NCBI RefSeq assembly: GCF_000263635.1
Contig: NZ_ADEV01000011.1
Location: forward strand, 1-64,000
Length of the DNA stretch: 64,000 nucleotides
From: Gardnerella greenwoodii 00703Dmash
Lineage (GTDB): Bacteria; Actinomycetota; Actinomycetes; Actinomycetales; Bifidobacteriaceae
Direction: 5' to 3'
In this document: one piece after another, positions 45,028 through 53,547 of the stretch
Layout: each line of letters begins with the position of its first letter
Position numbering within the stretch: the stretch's first letter is position 1
The notes under the pieces: model-generated
Seen by the model: only the letters and a program-made list of their open reading frames with translations
Told to the model about the DNA's origin: nothing
The model's database searches: none
Position numbers and translations under genes: made by a program

Positions 45028-45150
45028 GCGAGTGTCTCATTTTGCCCATTTTTGGACACTGGTGCAGATGGGTTACTGCGTTAGGGTCTCTGATTGTAGA
45101 TTATTGGACATTAGTGCAGATTGCGTACTGCGTTAGGGTCTCTGGTTGTC
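45028..45150. repeat. 52-bp tandem repeat, two units, after tuf
   Basis: TTTGGACA, then GTGCAG, then TACTGCGTTAGGGTCTCTG, recurs with a 52-bp period (TGCAG at 45063 and 45115). It is preceded by GCGCGAGTGTCTCATTT, which also occurs at 24880 after glnA. Half of each unit resembles the glnA terminator stem (ACTGCGTGAGGGTCT), so the family may derive from a terminator. Confidence 0.75.
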
Positions 45151-45159
45151 TGTTTGGGA

Positions 45160-45238
45160 AACATTCGACGTGTAGTTCTCTGGTATTTGTTGTCGTTTTT
45201 GCCTTGGCTGACCACATTTGCCGTGTATTTTTCCGGCT
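45160..45238. repeat. 53-bp repeat array, locus 4 (two units)
   Basis: Cores at 45167 (diverged, ACATTCGACGTG) and 45220 (ACATTTGCCGTG) are 53 bp apart, with the usual GTTGTCGTTTTTG and GACC connectors. Confidence 0.8.
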
Positions 45239-45330
45239 TTTGGAGGGTTTGGTGGGTATGGCGCTCCAAACGTGGGTAATTCATCGCGCTTTTGGAGGGT
45301 TTGGGGTTGTTTGGCGCTCCAAATGTGGGG
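45238..45330. repeat. Tandem hairpin repeat, two units with 53-bp spacing
   Basis: TTTGGAGGGTTTGG ... GGCGCTCCAAA starts at 45238 and again at 45291. In each unit TTTGGAG pairs with CTCCAAA. The sequence differs from the ACATTTGCCG family but keeps the same 53-bp register. Confidence 0.7.
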
Positions 45331-45334
45331 AAAC

Positions 45335-45480
45335 GCTCGCGCTATAAGCGCTCGCTTACGAAACTCGCGTTGGAAGTCCACTGGACTTCCAATCTGAGCG
45401 AGTTTCCGCTACGAGTTGCCTTCGCGCGCTACGCTTTAAGCGCTTCGGCAGGTCGTCGCGCCCATGTTTGGAGAGTAGAA
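45335..45480 (+). repeat. Two-storey hairpin element, copy C
   Basis: Inner palindrome TTGGAAGTCCA-C-TGGACTTCCAA at 45370-45392, and outer arms GAAACTCGC (45360-45368) and GCGAGTTTC (45398-45406). It is near-identical to the reverse complement of copy A (6296-6420), and its 3' part also matches copy B (6465-6605). It lies between the tuf block and the BI-1 gene. Confidence 0.8.
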
Positions 45481-45490
45481 CACATAAATA

Positions 45491-45520
45491 AAAACCCTGC
45501 CGACGAATCAGCAGGGTTTT
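45491..45520. terminator. Bidirectional terminator beside the BI-1 gene
   Basis: AAAACCCTGC (45491-45500) and GCAGGGTTTT (45511-45520) are exact complements around a 10-base loop, with A/T tracts at both ends. It terminates the minus-strand gene that ends at 45542. Confidence 0.85.
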
Positions 45521-45541
45521 GTGTTTAGAAAATCAGAACTA

Positions 45542-46288
45542 CTAATCTCTGTTGTTTCCAAGCAGCTGCAGCAAGTAAATGAACATGTTAATAAAGTCCA
45601 AATAAAGCTGGAAAGCGCAGAAAATCGACAGCTTCTTAACCATTTCTGGCTGATTTGCGTACTGCTCAAGAAGCGAGCGCGTGGCTTGCGCATCGTAAGC
45701 GGTTAGGCCAGCAAAAATCAGTATTCCAATAGCTGCAACAATTCGCAATACGCCTGCACCAGGAGCGACGAACATCAAAATAACTTGCGTAATAATTAAC
45801 GCAATAAGCGCAACCATAAGAATTGGCCCAGCTTTAAGTAGATTCATCTTCGTAGTGAGCGCAAGCATAGTCAAGCAAAGGAAGAATCCTGCAGTTAACG
45901 CAAAGACTAGTGCAATTGAGCCTATACTAAATACCATAAAAATAGTGCTGAGCGTAAAACCGGTTAGAGCCGAATACGCATAAAACAGAACGCGCGCTGT
46001 AGTAGTGCTCATTTTCATGATGCGAGTGCCCATAAAAACGGATATAATAATTTGCGCGCCAATTAGAAGAATCCAACCCCAGCCGCGAGTTGCAAGCATA
46101 AATTGCAAGAATAAATTACTGGTTTGTGTAAACATTGCAACTAGTGCAGTTACAGCAAGACCAATCGTCATTTCGCCGTAAGTGCGACCTACAGAAATTC
46201 TTTTTGCTTTTTCAAAAGCGTAAGTAGCATTAGTGTCGATTACTTCAGGAGCGCTCGCTCCGTAATAATCTTGCGTAAAGTTTGTCAT
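45542..46288 (-). CDS. Bax inhibitor-1 / YccA family membrane protein
   Basis: A 248-residue integral membrane protein with about seven hydrophobic helices, from residue 35 to the C-terminus. The short cytoplasmic N-terminus includes the RISVGRTYGEMTIGL segment. The conserved Asp-containing C-terminal part (AGLTAYDAQATRSLLEQY) is typical of the BI-1-like superfamily, members of which are pH-sensitive calcium leak channels. The bacterial role is not firmly known. ATG 46288 has a strong AAGGAGAAA site. Divergent from the alarmone synthetase gene. Confidence 0.9.
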   Translation of the reverse strand: MTNFTQDYYGASAPEVIDTNATYAFEKAKRISVGRTYGEMTIGLAVTALVAMFTQTSNLFLQFMLATRGWGWILLIGAQIIISVFMGTRIMKMSTTTARVLFYAYSALTGFTLSTIFMVFSIGSIALVFALTAGFFLCLTMLALTTKMNLLKAGPILMVALIALIITQVILMFVAPGAGVLRIVAAIGILIFAGLTAYDAQATRSLLEQYANQPEMVKKLSIFCAFQLYLDFINMFIYLLQLLGNNRD

Positions 46289-46459
46289 AATTTCTCCTTA
46301 ACAGCTGTGAAATAAAACGCTGTCAAGACAACGTTCTCATAATATTTTAGCTGATGCATCTTAAAAAATGCTAAAAATGTAACGTAATTTAGTACTTTTG
46401 CACAAATAGACTATAGATTAACCTACAGTTTAGCAGTTTCTCGAGTATTATAGAAAGAC

Positions 46460-47290
46460 GTGATACTTGATCGTCATAATCGCGTAAACGCAGCAGAATT
46501 GTACGCCCGCCTTCATAGCAACGAAGCAATTAGTGAGCAGGGCGTTGAAAATAACACTAATACAAATACGCACGAGCAGCACGAACACGAGCACGCTTCG
46601 CATAATTGCCCAAACTGCGGCAAATCAAACTCCCCAATGCTGCCGGAAGATCAAATCGACGAATTCGTAAACATGATGCAAGTTTACGAAGGCGCGATGT
46701 ACGAAATCAGCACAAAGCTTGAGATTCTCGACAGCGAATTCCAGGTGCGCTTCTCACACGACCCAATTCACCACATGGAGCGCCGCCTTAAGTCAGTTCA
46801 CTCTATTTTTGAAAAGCTGCAGCGCCGCAATCTGGAAATTTCCACGCGCTCTATACGCGACAATCTTTTCGACGTTGCCGGCATTCGCGTCATCTGCAAT
46901 TATTGCGACGACGTGTACTCCGTAGCTCAGTACCTTTCTAAACAAACAGACATTCAGGTGCTGCGAGTCAAGGATTATATTAAAAATCCTAAGCCGAACG
47001 GATACCGCAGTTTGCACGTGATTTACGCAGTGCCTGTGTTCTTGTCGTCGGGCGCGCATTATACGCCGGTTGAAGTGCAGTTCCGCACAATTGCAATGGA
47101 TTATTGGGCTAGTTTGGAACACGCTTTGCGCTATAAAGCCGGTTTGCCGGATGCAAAGTTGGCTGAGCATTCGCAGACTTTGCTTGATTGCGCGCGCAAC
47201 TTGCAGAATATTGAGGCGCAGATGCAGGGCATTCACCGCGATATTAACGGCGCTCCTCGAGCTGAAGAAGCCCCAAATAGCAGGGCGTGA
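46460..47290 (+). CDS. Small alarmone synthetase (RelQ/YjbM-type GTP pyrophosphokinase)
   Basis: Single-domain (p)ppGpp synthetase without the hydrolase and TGS/ACT domains of RelA/SpoT. The RelA_SpoT core runs from about residue 70 to 245: R-R-L-K-S-V-H-S-I-F, the DVAGIRVICNY strand, KDYIKNPKPNGYRSLH, and VEVQFRTIAMDYWASLEHAL with the catalytic Glu/Gln strand. The 276 residues exceed the usual 210-240, because of an N-terminal extension with a His/Glu-rich run (HEQHEHEHASH) followed by CPNCGK, a possible metal-binding patch. The start is GTG 46460 with GAAAGA upstream; a later start would remove part of the extension. Confidence 0.9.
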   Translation: MILDRHNRVNAAELYARLHSNEAISEQGVENNTNTNTHEQHEHEHASHNCPNCGKSNSPMLPEDQIDEFVNMMQVYEGAMYEISTKLEILDSEFQVRFSHDPIHHMERRLKSVHSIFEKLQRRNLEISTRSIRDNLFDVAGIRVICNYCDDVYSVAQYLSKQTDIQVLRVKDYIKNPKPNGYRSLHVIYAVPVFLSSGAHYTPVEVQFRTIAMDYWASLEHALRYKAGLPDAKLAEHSQTLLDCARNLQNIEAQMQGIHRDINGAPRAEEAPNSRA

Positions 47291-47367
47291 GAATCGTTTC
47301 AGCAGCCTCGGGATTATAATATTTAAGATAAATCTGATTTGTATGCGCGTAAGTTGAGGAGCGTGAC

Positions 47368-48363
47368 GTGGCGGAAAATAAGCAAAATCACGTGCCGAAA
47401 GTGATTTCAATCGTAGGACCTACAGCTTCCGGCAAAACGGGTCTTGGTATTGCGCTGGCAAAAAAACTAGCTGAACGCGGCGTGCGCGCGGAAATCATCA
47501 ATGCAGATGCGTATCAAATGTACCGTTACATGGATATTGGTACGGCGAAGGCGAGCACTCAAGAGCAGGCGGAAGTGCCGCATCATTTGCTGGATATTAT
47601 CGATCCAGAGGAAACTATGACAGTCGCGCGCTTTCAAGATCTTGCGCAAAAGTGCATTCGTGAGCTGCAGTCGCGCGGTGTGAGACCGATTTTAGTTGGC
47701 GGTTCGGGATTGTATGCGCGTGCTGCAGTGGATGATATTACATTCCCTGGTACGGATGCGTCTATTCGTGCAGCTTTAGAAGAGCGCGAGCGCAAAGAGG
47801 GTGCGGGTGCGCTGTTTGATGAGTTGCAAAAGAAGGATCCTGTTGCCGCGGCTCATATGGATGCGCGCAATCCGCGACGTACTATTCGTGCGCTTGAAGT
47901 GATTGAGCTTACCGGAAAGCCTTATTCTGCAACGCTTCCGCGCTATAAATACGTGATTGATTGCCTGCAAATTGGTTTAGATTTAAAGCGCGAGGATTTA
48001 GACAAGCGCGTGGATTTGCGTACACAGCTGATGCGAGAACAGGGGTTTGTGAACGAAGTGCGCGCAATTCGCGGTAGATTAGGTGTGACTGCAGCTCGTG
48101 CTCTCGGCTACCAGCAGATTATGGATTATTTGGATGGCGTGTGGAGCGAGGATGAGGCTTTTGAGGATATTGCACAGAAGACTCGTAGGCTTGCGCGAAA
48201 GCAGATGGGCTGGTTTGGGCGAGATGCGCGCATTCATTGGTTGGATGCTCTGCGTCCGGATCTTGCGGATGCTGCGCTCGCGTTAGTTGATGCTGCAGAT
48301 GCGGGGGAGTTTGATAACGAAGACGCTGGTGCGACTCAGCATCATCTTGGATTTGTGCAGTAA
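47368..48363 (+). CDS. miaA: tRNA dimethylallyltransferase
   Basis: Prenylates N6 of A37 in tRNAs that read UNN codons. 331 residues. P-loop [11 protein letters not shown] (about 18-28), [39 protein letters not shown], and the [12 protein letters not shown] segment. The C-terminus ends in an acidic tail. GTG 47368 has GAGGAG about 7 bases upstream. Located behind the alarmone synthetase, it may share its transcript. Confidence 0.95.
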   Translation: MAENKQNHVPKVISIVGPTASGKTGLGIALAKKLAERGVRAEIINADAYQMYRYMDIGTAKASTQEQAEVPHHLLDIIDPEETMTVARFQDLAQKCIRELQSRGVRPILVGGSGLYARAAVDDITFPGTDASIRAALEERERKEGAGALFDELQKKDPVAAAHMDARNPRRTIRALEVIELTGKPYSATLPRYKYVIDCLQIGLDLKREDLDKRVDLRTQLMREQGFVNEVRAIRGRLGVTAARALGYQQIMDYLDGVWSEDEAFEDIAQKTRRLARKQMGWFGRDARIHWLDALRPDLADAALALVDAADAGEFDNEDAGATQHHLGFVQ

Positions 48364-48448
48364 ATGCTGTGCTTAAAACGAAAGTCGACATAAACAGCGC
48401 AACGCTGAGTAGTTTTTGTCGCCTGCGCGCTATTTAGTTGCGCGCTAT

Positions 48449-50053
48449 TTAGTATTGATGATGCGTGTGATCGTGCATAACATCGTGGTGCTCTGTTGCG
48501 TGAGGAATATGCATTACGCGCATTCGATTGATCGCCCTGCGCGCAAGATTATGAGCCGATCCTGCTCCTTCACCTTTAACGCCAAAAATGACCAGTAGTG
48601 CCATAACAGCGGTAATAATCGCGCTAATACGTAGCGTCCACTGCACTCCAAAAATGCTTGCAGCAACATCTGCTGCGTGACCGCTTCCAGTAACAGTACG
48701 ATGCCACGTTGTTAGAACCGTCATTGTAACTACCAGCACAGGAGCGCCAATCGCACCCCAAAGCTGACGCATAGTATTAGTTACAGCCGATCCATCGCCA
48801 AGTTCTTCGGGTTTCAAGCAATTAAGCGACCAGGTTGTTATTGGCATAAGCAAGAATCCCATACCAATTTGGCGCGTGAATTGCCAAATAGAAATCCACC
48901 AAATCCAAGTATTCATGTCAATAAGACTCATCATTACAGTGCCAAAAAGCAGAATAATAGAGCCTGCCATTGCAACTGGTCTAACTCCAAAACGATCCAG
49001 CATACGTCCGCCAAAATACTGCGAAATCGCCATTCCGAAAGCGCCCGGAAGTAGAATCAGACCGCTCATAGTAGCAGAAAAACCGCGGTCGGACTGAATA
49101 TAAAGCGGAATAAGCACCATAATCGAGCTAAAAGCGAAGAAAGTTAAGCATGCGCAAATTGTGCCGATCATAAAGTAGCGGTTTTTAAGTACGCTAAGTC
49201 CAAGAAGGGGAGTGTGACCGCGCTTTTGCGCTCGCAACTGTCTTATAACAAACCACGCAATTCCCAAAGCTCCAACAACCATAGGAACCCAAGAAAGTGG
49301 GTGTGTAATTCCACATCCTTCAATATTAGTGAAGCCGAACATAAGTCCGCCAAAACCAATAATCGAAAGACCAACCGAGAAGAAGTCGGCGTGAGCGTTA
49401 GGGTCGTGTTCGCCAAAATTATGCAGGAAAAGAACCGATAAAATCACGGAAATTACGCCGATAATTGTAAGAGAGCAAAAGATTGATCGCCATCCGTTAA
49501 TATCAGTTTGCAATCCGCCAATAGTAGGGCCGATTGCTGGAGCAATGCTCATTGCCATACCGACACTACCCATAGCCATGCCGCGTCTAGTAACAGGGAA
49601 TACGGAGAAAACTGTTATTTGCAAAACAGGCCACATTACGCCCGTGCCAATCGCTTCTAGGGTTCGGCCAATAAGTGCCATCATAAAATCGTTACTTAGC
49701 CACGCAAGAACTGAGCCGATTGTAAAAAGAAGCATGGAAGTAATAACAATTTGACGCGTTGAAAATCGGCGAGTTAAGAACGCTGTAAGAGGCACCATAA
49801 TTGCCATAATCAGCTGGAAAATAGAGGTTAGCCACTGACCTGTTGTAACGCTTATGCCAAATTCTTGCACAATTGTTGGAAGAGCTGCCGTAAGTTGCAG
49901 TTGCGCAAAATTGCCTATGAAGGTAATAAACGTAAGAATTGCAAGGGAAATTAGTGCAGGTTTAGTAAGACGATTATTGCGGTATGCTTCTTCTCCTGCC
50001 AAAGCATGGCTGAGATTACGGCTTTCAAAAGATAGCCAATTTGCTATTGCCAC
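48449..50053 (-). CDS. MFS exporter, DHA2 (14-helix drug:proton antiporter) type
   Basis: A 534-residue polytopic protein with about 14 hydrophobic helices. Helix 1 starts near residue 32. The motif-A-like loop TAFLTRRFSTRQIV and motif C-like GSVGMAMSIAPAIGPTIGG (antiporter motif) are visible. The C-terminal 40 residues are basic then His-rich (HIPHATEHHDVMHDHTHHQY). By family it exports drugs or other amphipathic compounds; the substrate is unknown. It is convergent with miaA. Its promoter region contains a 13-bp tandem repeat (50124-50211). Confidence 0.88.
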   Translation of the reverse strand: MAIANWLSFESRNLSHALAGEEAYRNNRLTKPALISLAILTFITFIGNFAQLQLTAALPTIVQEFGISVTTGQWLTSIFQLIMAIMVPLTAFLTRRFSTRQIVITSMLLFTIGSVLAWLSNDFMMALIGRTLEAIGTGVMWPVLQITVFSVFPVTRRGMAMGSVGMAMSIAPAIGPTIGGLQTDINGWRSIFCSLTIIGVISVILSVLFLHNFGEHDPNAHADFFSVGLSIIGFGGLMFGFTNIEGCGITHPLSWVPMVVGALGIAWFVIRQLRAQKRGHTPLLGLSVLKNRYFMIGTICACLTFFAFSSIMVLIPLYIQSDRGFSATMSGLILLPGAFGMAISQYFGGRMLDRFGVRPVAMAGSIILLFGTVMMSLIDMNTWIWWISIWQFTRQIGMGFLLMPITTWSLNCLKPEELGDGSAVTNTMRQLWGAIGAPVLVVTMTVLTTWHRTVTGSGHAADVAASIFGVQWTLRISAIITAVMALLVIFGVKGEGAGSAHNLARRAINRMRVMHIPHATEHHDVMHDHTHHQY

Positions 50054-50123
50054 AATAAAATCCTTTTCTTTTCTAAAAGCTAAAAGCGTGTAAAACCAAT
50101 GTGTAAAATCAGCGCGCTAAACA

Positions 50124-50211
50124 AGCGTGCGCAGTCAGCGTGCGTAGTCAGCGTGCGTAGTCAGCGTAATGAACCGACTTGCTGCACCGACTTGCGGCAC
50201 CTACTTGCGAA
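50124..50211. repeat. Two adjacent 13-bp tandem repeats upstream of the MFS exporter
   Basis: AGCGTGCG(C/T)AGTC occurs at 50124, 50137 and 50150, with a partial fourth copy. ACCGACTTGC(T/G)GC occurs at 50173 and 50186, with a diverged copy at 50199. Both keep a 13-bp period. They fill the 206-bp spacer between the MFS start and the next minus-strand stop. Confidence 0.8.
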
Positions 50212-50260
50212 ACTTACGCGTTTTGGCACAAATTATATTTAAAAATTAAAATTGCCTAAA

Positions 50261-51250
50261 TCAGTAGCTGCGGTAGGAAAGCCAGTGCTGATAAGCTCCC
50301 TGAATAGAACCGTAGCGGCCGTTGCAGTAATTCCAGAACCATCGGAGCTGAGTCTGATAATTCGTGGCCCAGTCAGCGCCCGCAGAAGCCATCTTTCCAC
50401 CTGGCAAAGCTTGAGGCAAGCCGTAAGCGCCAGAAGGATTCATAGCATTTACTCTCCAGCCTGATTCATGAGAAATAATGAACACTGTAGCTGTAAAGTC
50501 TGCTTCGCTATAACCGTTGGAAATAAGCCAGTCGTGAGCCCATTGCTGCATTTCGCCAGCTGGAACTGTAGTTCCAATAGAAGCAGCTAATCCAAGATTT
50601 GCCGAAGCGCCGCCAGTTCCAACAAGAATAACCTTGTCTTTTGGAGCTTTCTTTACGTAAGAGGAGAAAATGTTGGAAGAAACAACTTTACCTTTTGCGC
50701 GCGTAACTATTTTTGCTGTTTCCATAACGCCGTCAGCGCCCTGGCTTTGCACTTTTTCAGTACCTTTTGGAAGAGCTGCTGTTTCTTTTTTCACAACGTT
50801 AAAAGAAATCGGATCGTCGGAAGTTTCGAGCTTTGCTCCGGCGCGATTAATTGTAATAACGGTTGATTCGTCAACTTTTGTGTTAAGTGAAGGCGTTACA
50901 ACATCGTGCGGTTCAAGAGTAATATCGCCAGCGTCTAAAACTGATTTTACGTCGGTAAAATTAGTGCCTAAAATCGTGCGATGATGTCCGTTTATAACAA
51001 CGTTTATATATGAAGTTGAGCCTTTAGTGAAAACATCTCGAGCAGCGCCACGAGAAACTTGCGTGGAATCAGTTGCAGAATACGAAGTTACAGGTGCTGC
51101 ATGCTCTTTGGATGAAGTGTAAAAGCCGCGGGAAGTAAAGCCGAGTGCCACCAAAGCTATGGAGCTCACAATAATCGCACCAAACTTAGCCCACTGACGT
51201 AAACTGAGCGAACTAAGCGTAACAGTATGATTTCGGTGACTGGTGGCCAT
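50261..51250 (-). CDS. Exported G5-domain cell-wall enzyme with C-terminal transglycosylase-like domain
   Basis: A 329-residue secreted or membrane-anchored protein. The N-terminal hydrophobic helix is at about residues 22-42. DUF348-like repeats (about 85-145) are followed by a G5 segment (about 155-205; KKETAALPKGTEKV ... TRAKGKVV). The C-terminal 100 residues resemble lysozyme-like/transglycosylase folds, with SHESGW carrying the probable catalytic Glu and NPSGAYGLPQALPG. The arrangement resembles actinobacterial RpfB, whose members cleave peptidoglycan. The start is ATG 51250, because AAAGGGAGA sits 5 bases upstream; the frame runs on to 51277. Confidence 0.87.
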   Translation of the reverse strand: MATSHRNHTVTLSSLSLRQWAKFGAIIVSSIALVALGFTSRGFYTSSKEHAAPVTSYSATDSTQVSRGAARDVFTKGSTSYINVVINGHHRTILGTNFTDVKSVLDAGDITLEPHDVVTPSLNTKVDESTVITINRAGAKLETSDDPISFNVVKKETAALPKGTEKVQSQGADGVMETAKIVTRAKGKVVSSNIFSSYVKKAPKDKVILVGTGGASANLGLAASIGTTVPAGEMQQWAHDWLISNGYSEADFTATVFIISHESGWRVNAMNPSGAYGLPQALPGGKMASAGADWATNYQTQLRWFWNYCNGRYGSIQGAYQHWLSYRSY

Positions 51251-51395
51251 AAATCTCCCTTTGTTGAGTAAACGCAATCAAAGCAAATAACACAATCGAG
51301 TGCCTGAATGCGAATAACCAAGTTGGCAAATAACCAAAGTTATTAATATTCTAGTAGCACGTAAAGAGAAGGGCGTTATTTCAACGTTTATGAAT

Positions 51396-51740
51396 TTAGT
51401 CTTCTGAATCGTCGTCCGTTACAAGTTCTTTTGCTTTTGAAACTACCAACTCTAATTCGTTAGCAGTTATAGCACCTTGGTGATTCCAAACCAATCCACC
51501 ATTTTTTATGACCTGAATAGTTGGAATAGAATGGATTTCTGCTTCTTCTGCTATTTGCTGATTTTCGTCAATGTCGATTTTAACAAAAGCAATATCTGGA
51601 TGATTATTGCTTACAGATTCAAAAATTGGACCAAATGAACGGCACGGACCGCACCATGTTGCCCAAAAGTCAACGAAAACAATTTCGTTAGACTCAACAA
51701 TAGACATGAAATCTTCCTGGCTTGCGTGAATAACTGCCAT
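51396..51740 (-). CDS. Thioredoxin
   Basis: A 114-residue thiol-disulfide reductase of the cytoplasm. The active site is W29-C-G-P-C33 within [11 protein letters not shown]. The cis-Pro loop is SIPTIQVI (about residues 71-78). The start is ATG 51740, with AGGAGAAAA just upstream; the frame extends 42 bases further back without support. Divergent from serS across the 12-bp repeat. Confidence 0.93.
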   Translation of the reverse strand: MAVIHASQEDFMSIVESNEIVFVDFWATWCGPCRSFGPIFESVSNNHPDIAFVKIDIDENQQIAEEAEIHSIPTIQVIKNGGLVWNHQGAITANELELVVSKAKELVTDDDSED

Positions 51741-51782
51741 TTTTTCTCCTATCTTTAGTCCGTTTGTATAAGTATACCCCAT

Positions 51783-51854
51783 ATATTTATCTGTATATTT
51801 GTTTGCATATTTATGTGTATATTTATGTGCATACTTATCTATATATTTATCTGT
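51783..51854. repeat. Six 12-bp tandem repeats between thioredoxin and serS
   Basis: ATATTTATSTGY-like units start at 51783, 51795, 51807, 51819, 51831 and 51843. They fill the space between two divergent genes and are AT-rich, so they overlap the region where the serS promoter should lie. Copy-number change would alter promoter spacing in 12-bp steps. Confidence 0.85.
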
Positions 51855-51880
51855 CGCCTTGCGGCACTAGGCTAGGTTGC

Positions 51881-53167
51881 ATGCTTGATATTCAATTTAT
51901 TCGTGAACATGCCGACGTAGTTAAGGAATCGCAGCGCAAGCGTGGCGAGTCTGTTGAACTAGTCGATGAAGTGTTGCGCAATGACGATTTGCGCCGTGAT
52001 GCTCTTAAGGCTTTTGAAGCTGCTCGCGCTGAGCAGAAGGCGATTGGTAAGAAGGTTGCGTCTGCTCCTGCGGAAGAAAAAGCCGCGCTTATTGCCGAAA
52101 CTAAGGAATTGGCTCAAAAGGTTGCTGAATACAAGGCTGAATCCGAAAAAGCTACTGCCGACTACACAACCGCAATGTGGAAGCTTTCCAACATCGTTGA
52201 AGATGAGGCTCCAGAAGGCGGCGAAGACGACTACGTGGTCGTTAAGAAGGTTGGAACACCTCGCGATTTTGCAGCTGAAGGCTTTGAGCCAAAGGATCAT
52301 TTAACTCTTGGTACAGGCGTTGCTGGCATTGATATGCGTCGTGGCGTAAAGGTTGCAGGTTCTCGCTTCTACTTCTTGCGCGGTGCTGTGGCTCGTTTGC
52401 AAATCGCAATGCTTACTATGGCTGTAGATCAAGCAGAGGAGCACGGCTTTACGCTTGCGATTACGCCAACTTTGGTGCGTCCAGAAGTTATGCGCGGAAC
52501 TGGCTTCTTGAATTCTCACGCGGATGAGATTTACCGCCTTCGCGAGCCAGATGATCAGTATTTGGTTGGTACTTCCGAAGTTGCTTTGGCTGGTATGCAT
52601 GAGGATGAGATTCTTGACTTAAGCAATGGTGCTTTGCGTTATTGCGGATGGTCGAGCTGCTACCGTCGTGAGGCTGGCGCTGCTGGAAAGGATACTTCCG
52701 GTATTATTCGCGTGCATCAGTTCGACAAGGTTGAAATGTTTGTTTACTGCAAGCAGGAAGATTCTCGCGCTGAGCATCAAAAGTTGCTTGGCATGGAGCA
52801 GGAAATGCTTGCTAAGGTGGAAGTGCCTTACCGCATTATTGATACTGCTGCAGGCGATCTTGGTTCTTCTGCCGCTCGCAAGTTTGATTGCGAAGCTTGG
52901 GTTCCAACGCAGGGTCGCTACCGTGAGCTTACTTCTACTTCTAACTGCACCGAGTATCAGGCTCGTCGCTTGAATGTGCGCGAACGTATGGAAGATGGCG
53001 GAACTCGTCCAGTAAGCACTTTGAACGGCACTTTGGCTACTACGCGCTGGCTTGTGGCTATTTTGGAAAATCATCAGCATGAAGATGGTTCGATTGATAT
53101 TCCAAAGGCAATGCAGGCTTATATGGGCGGCAAGGAAGTTATTGAACCTACGAAGTGGGAAGCGTGA
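51881..53167 (+). CDS. serS: Seryl-tRNA synthetase
   Basis: Charges tRNA-Ser with serine. 428 residues. The N-terminal coiled-coil arm is about residues 28-100. Class II motif 2 is [27 protein letters not shown], split here by position: [11 protein letters not shown] (about 262), then [10 protein letters not shown]. Motif 3 includes the [17 protein letters not shown] region and [18 protein letters not shown] 51881 begins [10 protein letters not shown], the standard N-terminus; the open frame upstream is only the 12-bp repeat. A tRNA-Ser gene follows after 76 bases. Confidence 0.96.
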   Translation: MLDIQFIREHADVVKESQRKRGESVELVDEVLRNDDLRRDALKAFEAARAEQKAIGKKVASAPAEEKAALIAETKELAQKVAEYKAESEKATADYTTAMWKLSNIVEDEAPEGGEDDYVVVKKVGTPRDFAAEGFEPKDHLTLGTGVAGIDMRRGVKVAGSRFYFLRGAVARLQIAMLTMAVDQAEEHGFTLAITPTLVRPEVMRGTGFLNSHADEIYRLREPDDQYLVGTSEVALAGMHEDEILDLSNGALRYCGWSSCYRREAGAAGKDTSGIIRVHQFDKVEMFVYCKQEDSRAEHQKLLGMEQEMLAKVEVPYRIIDTAAGDLGSSAARKFDCEAWVPTQGRYRELTSTSNCTEYQARRLNVRERMEDGGTRPVSTLNGTLATTRWLVAILENHQHEDGSIDIPKAMQAYMGGKEVIEPTKWEA

Positions 53168-53243
53168 GAGTCGCGTTCCACGCGTAATGATATGCTTAAC
53201 CCCTGTGCGTTAAGAGCGTATTAGTTGCGTTTGCGCACAGATT

Positions 53244-53328
53244 GGATGGGTGTCCGAGCGGTCTAAGGAGACGGTCTTGAAAACCGTTGTAGGGAAACCT
53301 ACCGCGAGTTCGAATCTCGCCTCATCCG
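53244..53328 (+). tRNA. tRNA-Ser (UGA)
   Basis: An 85-base type II tRNA with a long variable arm. Acceptor arms GGATGGG/CTCATCC, anticodon loop CTTGAAA reading UGA, and T loop AGTTCGAATCT. No encoded CCA. Confidence 0.95.
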
Positions 53329-53334
53329 CGAATA

Positions 53335-53367
53335 GGGTTTCTAGCAAATCGCTAGAAACCCTTTTTT
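53335..53367 (+). terminator. Terminator after tRNA-Ser
   Basis: GGGTTTCTAGC and GCTAGAAACCC are exact complements around AAATC, followed by six T. Confidence 0.92.
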
Positions 53368-53436
53368 CGTGCCGTTTTTGTACTGTTCAGAAATCTTATT
53401 GCAATAAAGCGTCGGCCTGCTATACTTGTTTATGGT

Positions 53437-53462
53437 CATTTGTTTACTTGTATAAACAAATG
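53437..53462. promoter_or_regulatory. Perfect inverted repeat, probable operator of the nucleoside unit
   Basis: CATTTGTTTA (53437-53446) and TAAACAAATG (53453-53462) are exact complements with a 6-base spacer, in the promoter region 86-111 bases before the nucleoside hydrolase start. Its form suits a dimeric repressor such as a LacI-, GntR- or TetR-type protein, but no regulator gene adjoins. Confidence 0.55.
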
Positions 53463-53478
53463 TTATGCGATTTTAGTG

Positions 53479-53524
53479 TCGCACTTAAAAATGTATGTGA
53501 CTTATAGCATCGCACTTAAAAATG
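53479..53524 (+). repeat. Direct repeat TCGCACTTAAAAATG, two copies 31 bp apart
   Basis: Identical 15-mers are at 53479-53493 and 53510-53524, just upstream of the nucleoside hydrolase ribosome site. The spacing is three helical turns, compatible with cooperative protein binding. Confidence 0.6.
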
Positions 53525-53547
53525 AATCAGCTTACAAAGGAGTAATA

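Noticed and set aside
44991-45347. 118-residue open frame after tuf
   Set aside because: It crosses three different repeat units and the tuf terminator region and lacks a ribosome site.
51764-51880. N-terminal extension of SerS rich in Tyr and Ile
   Set aside because: It is only a translation of the 12-bp AT repeat; the standard SerS N-terminus begins at ATG 51881.
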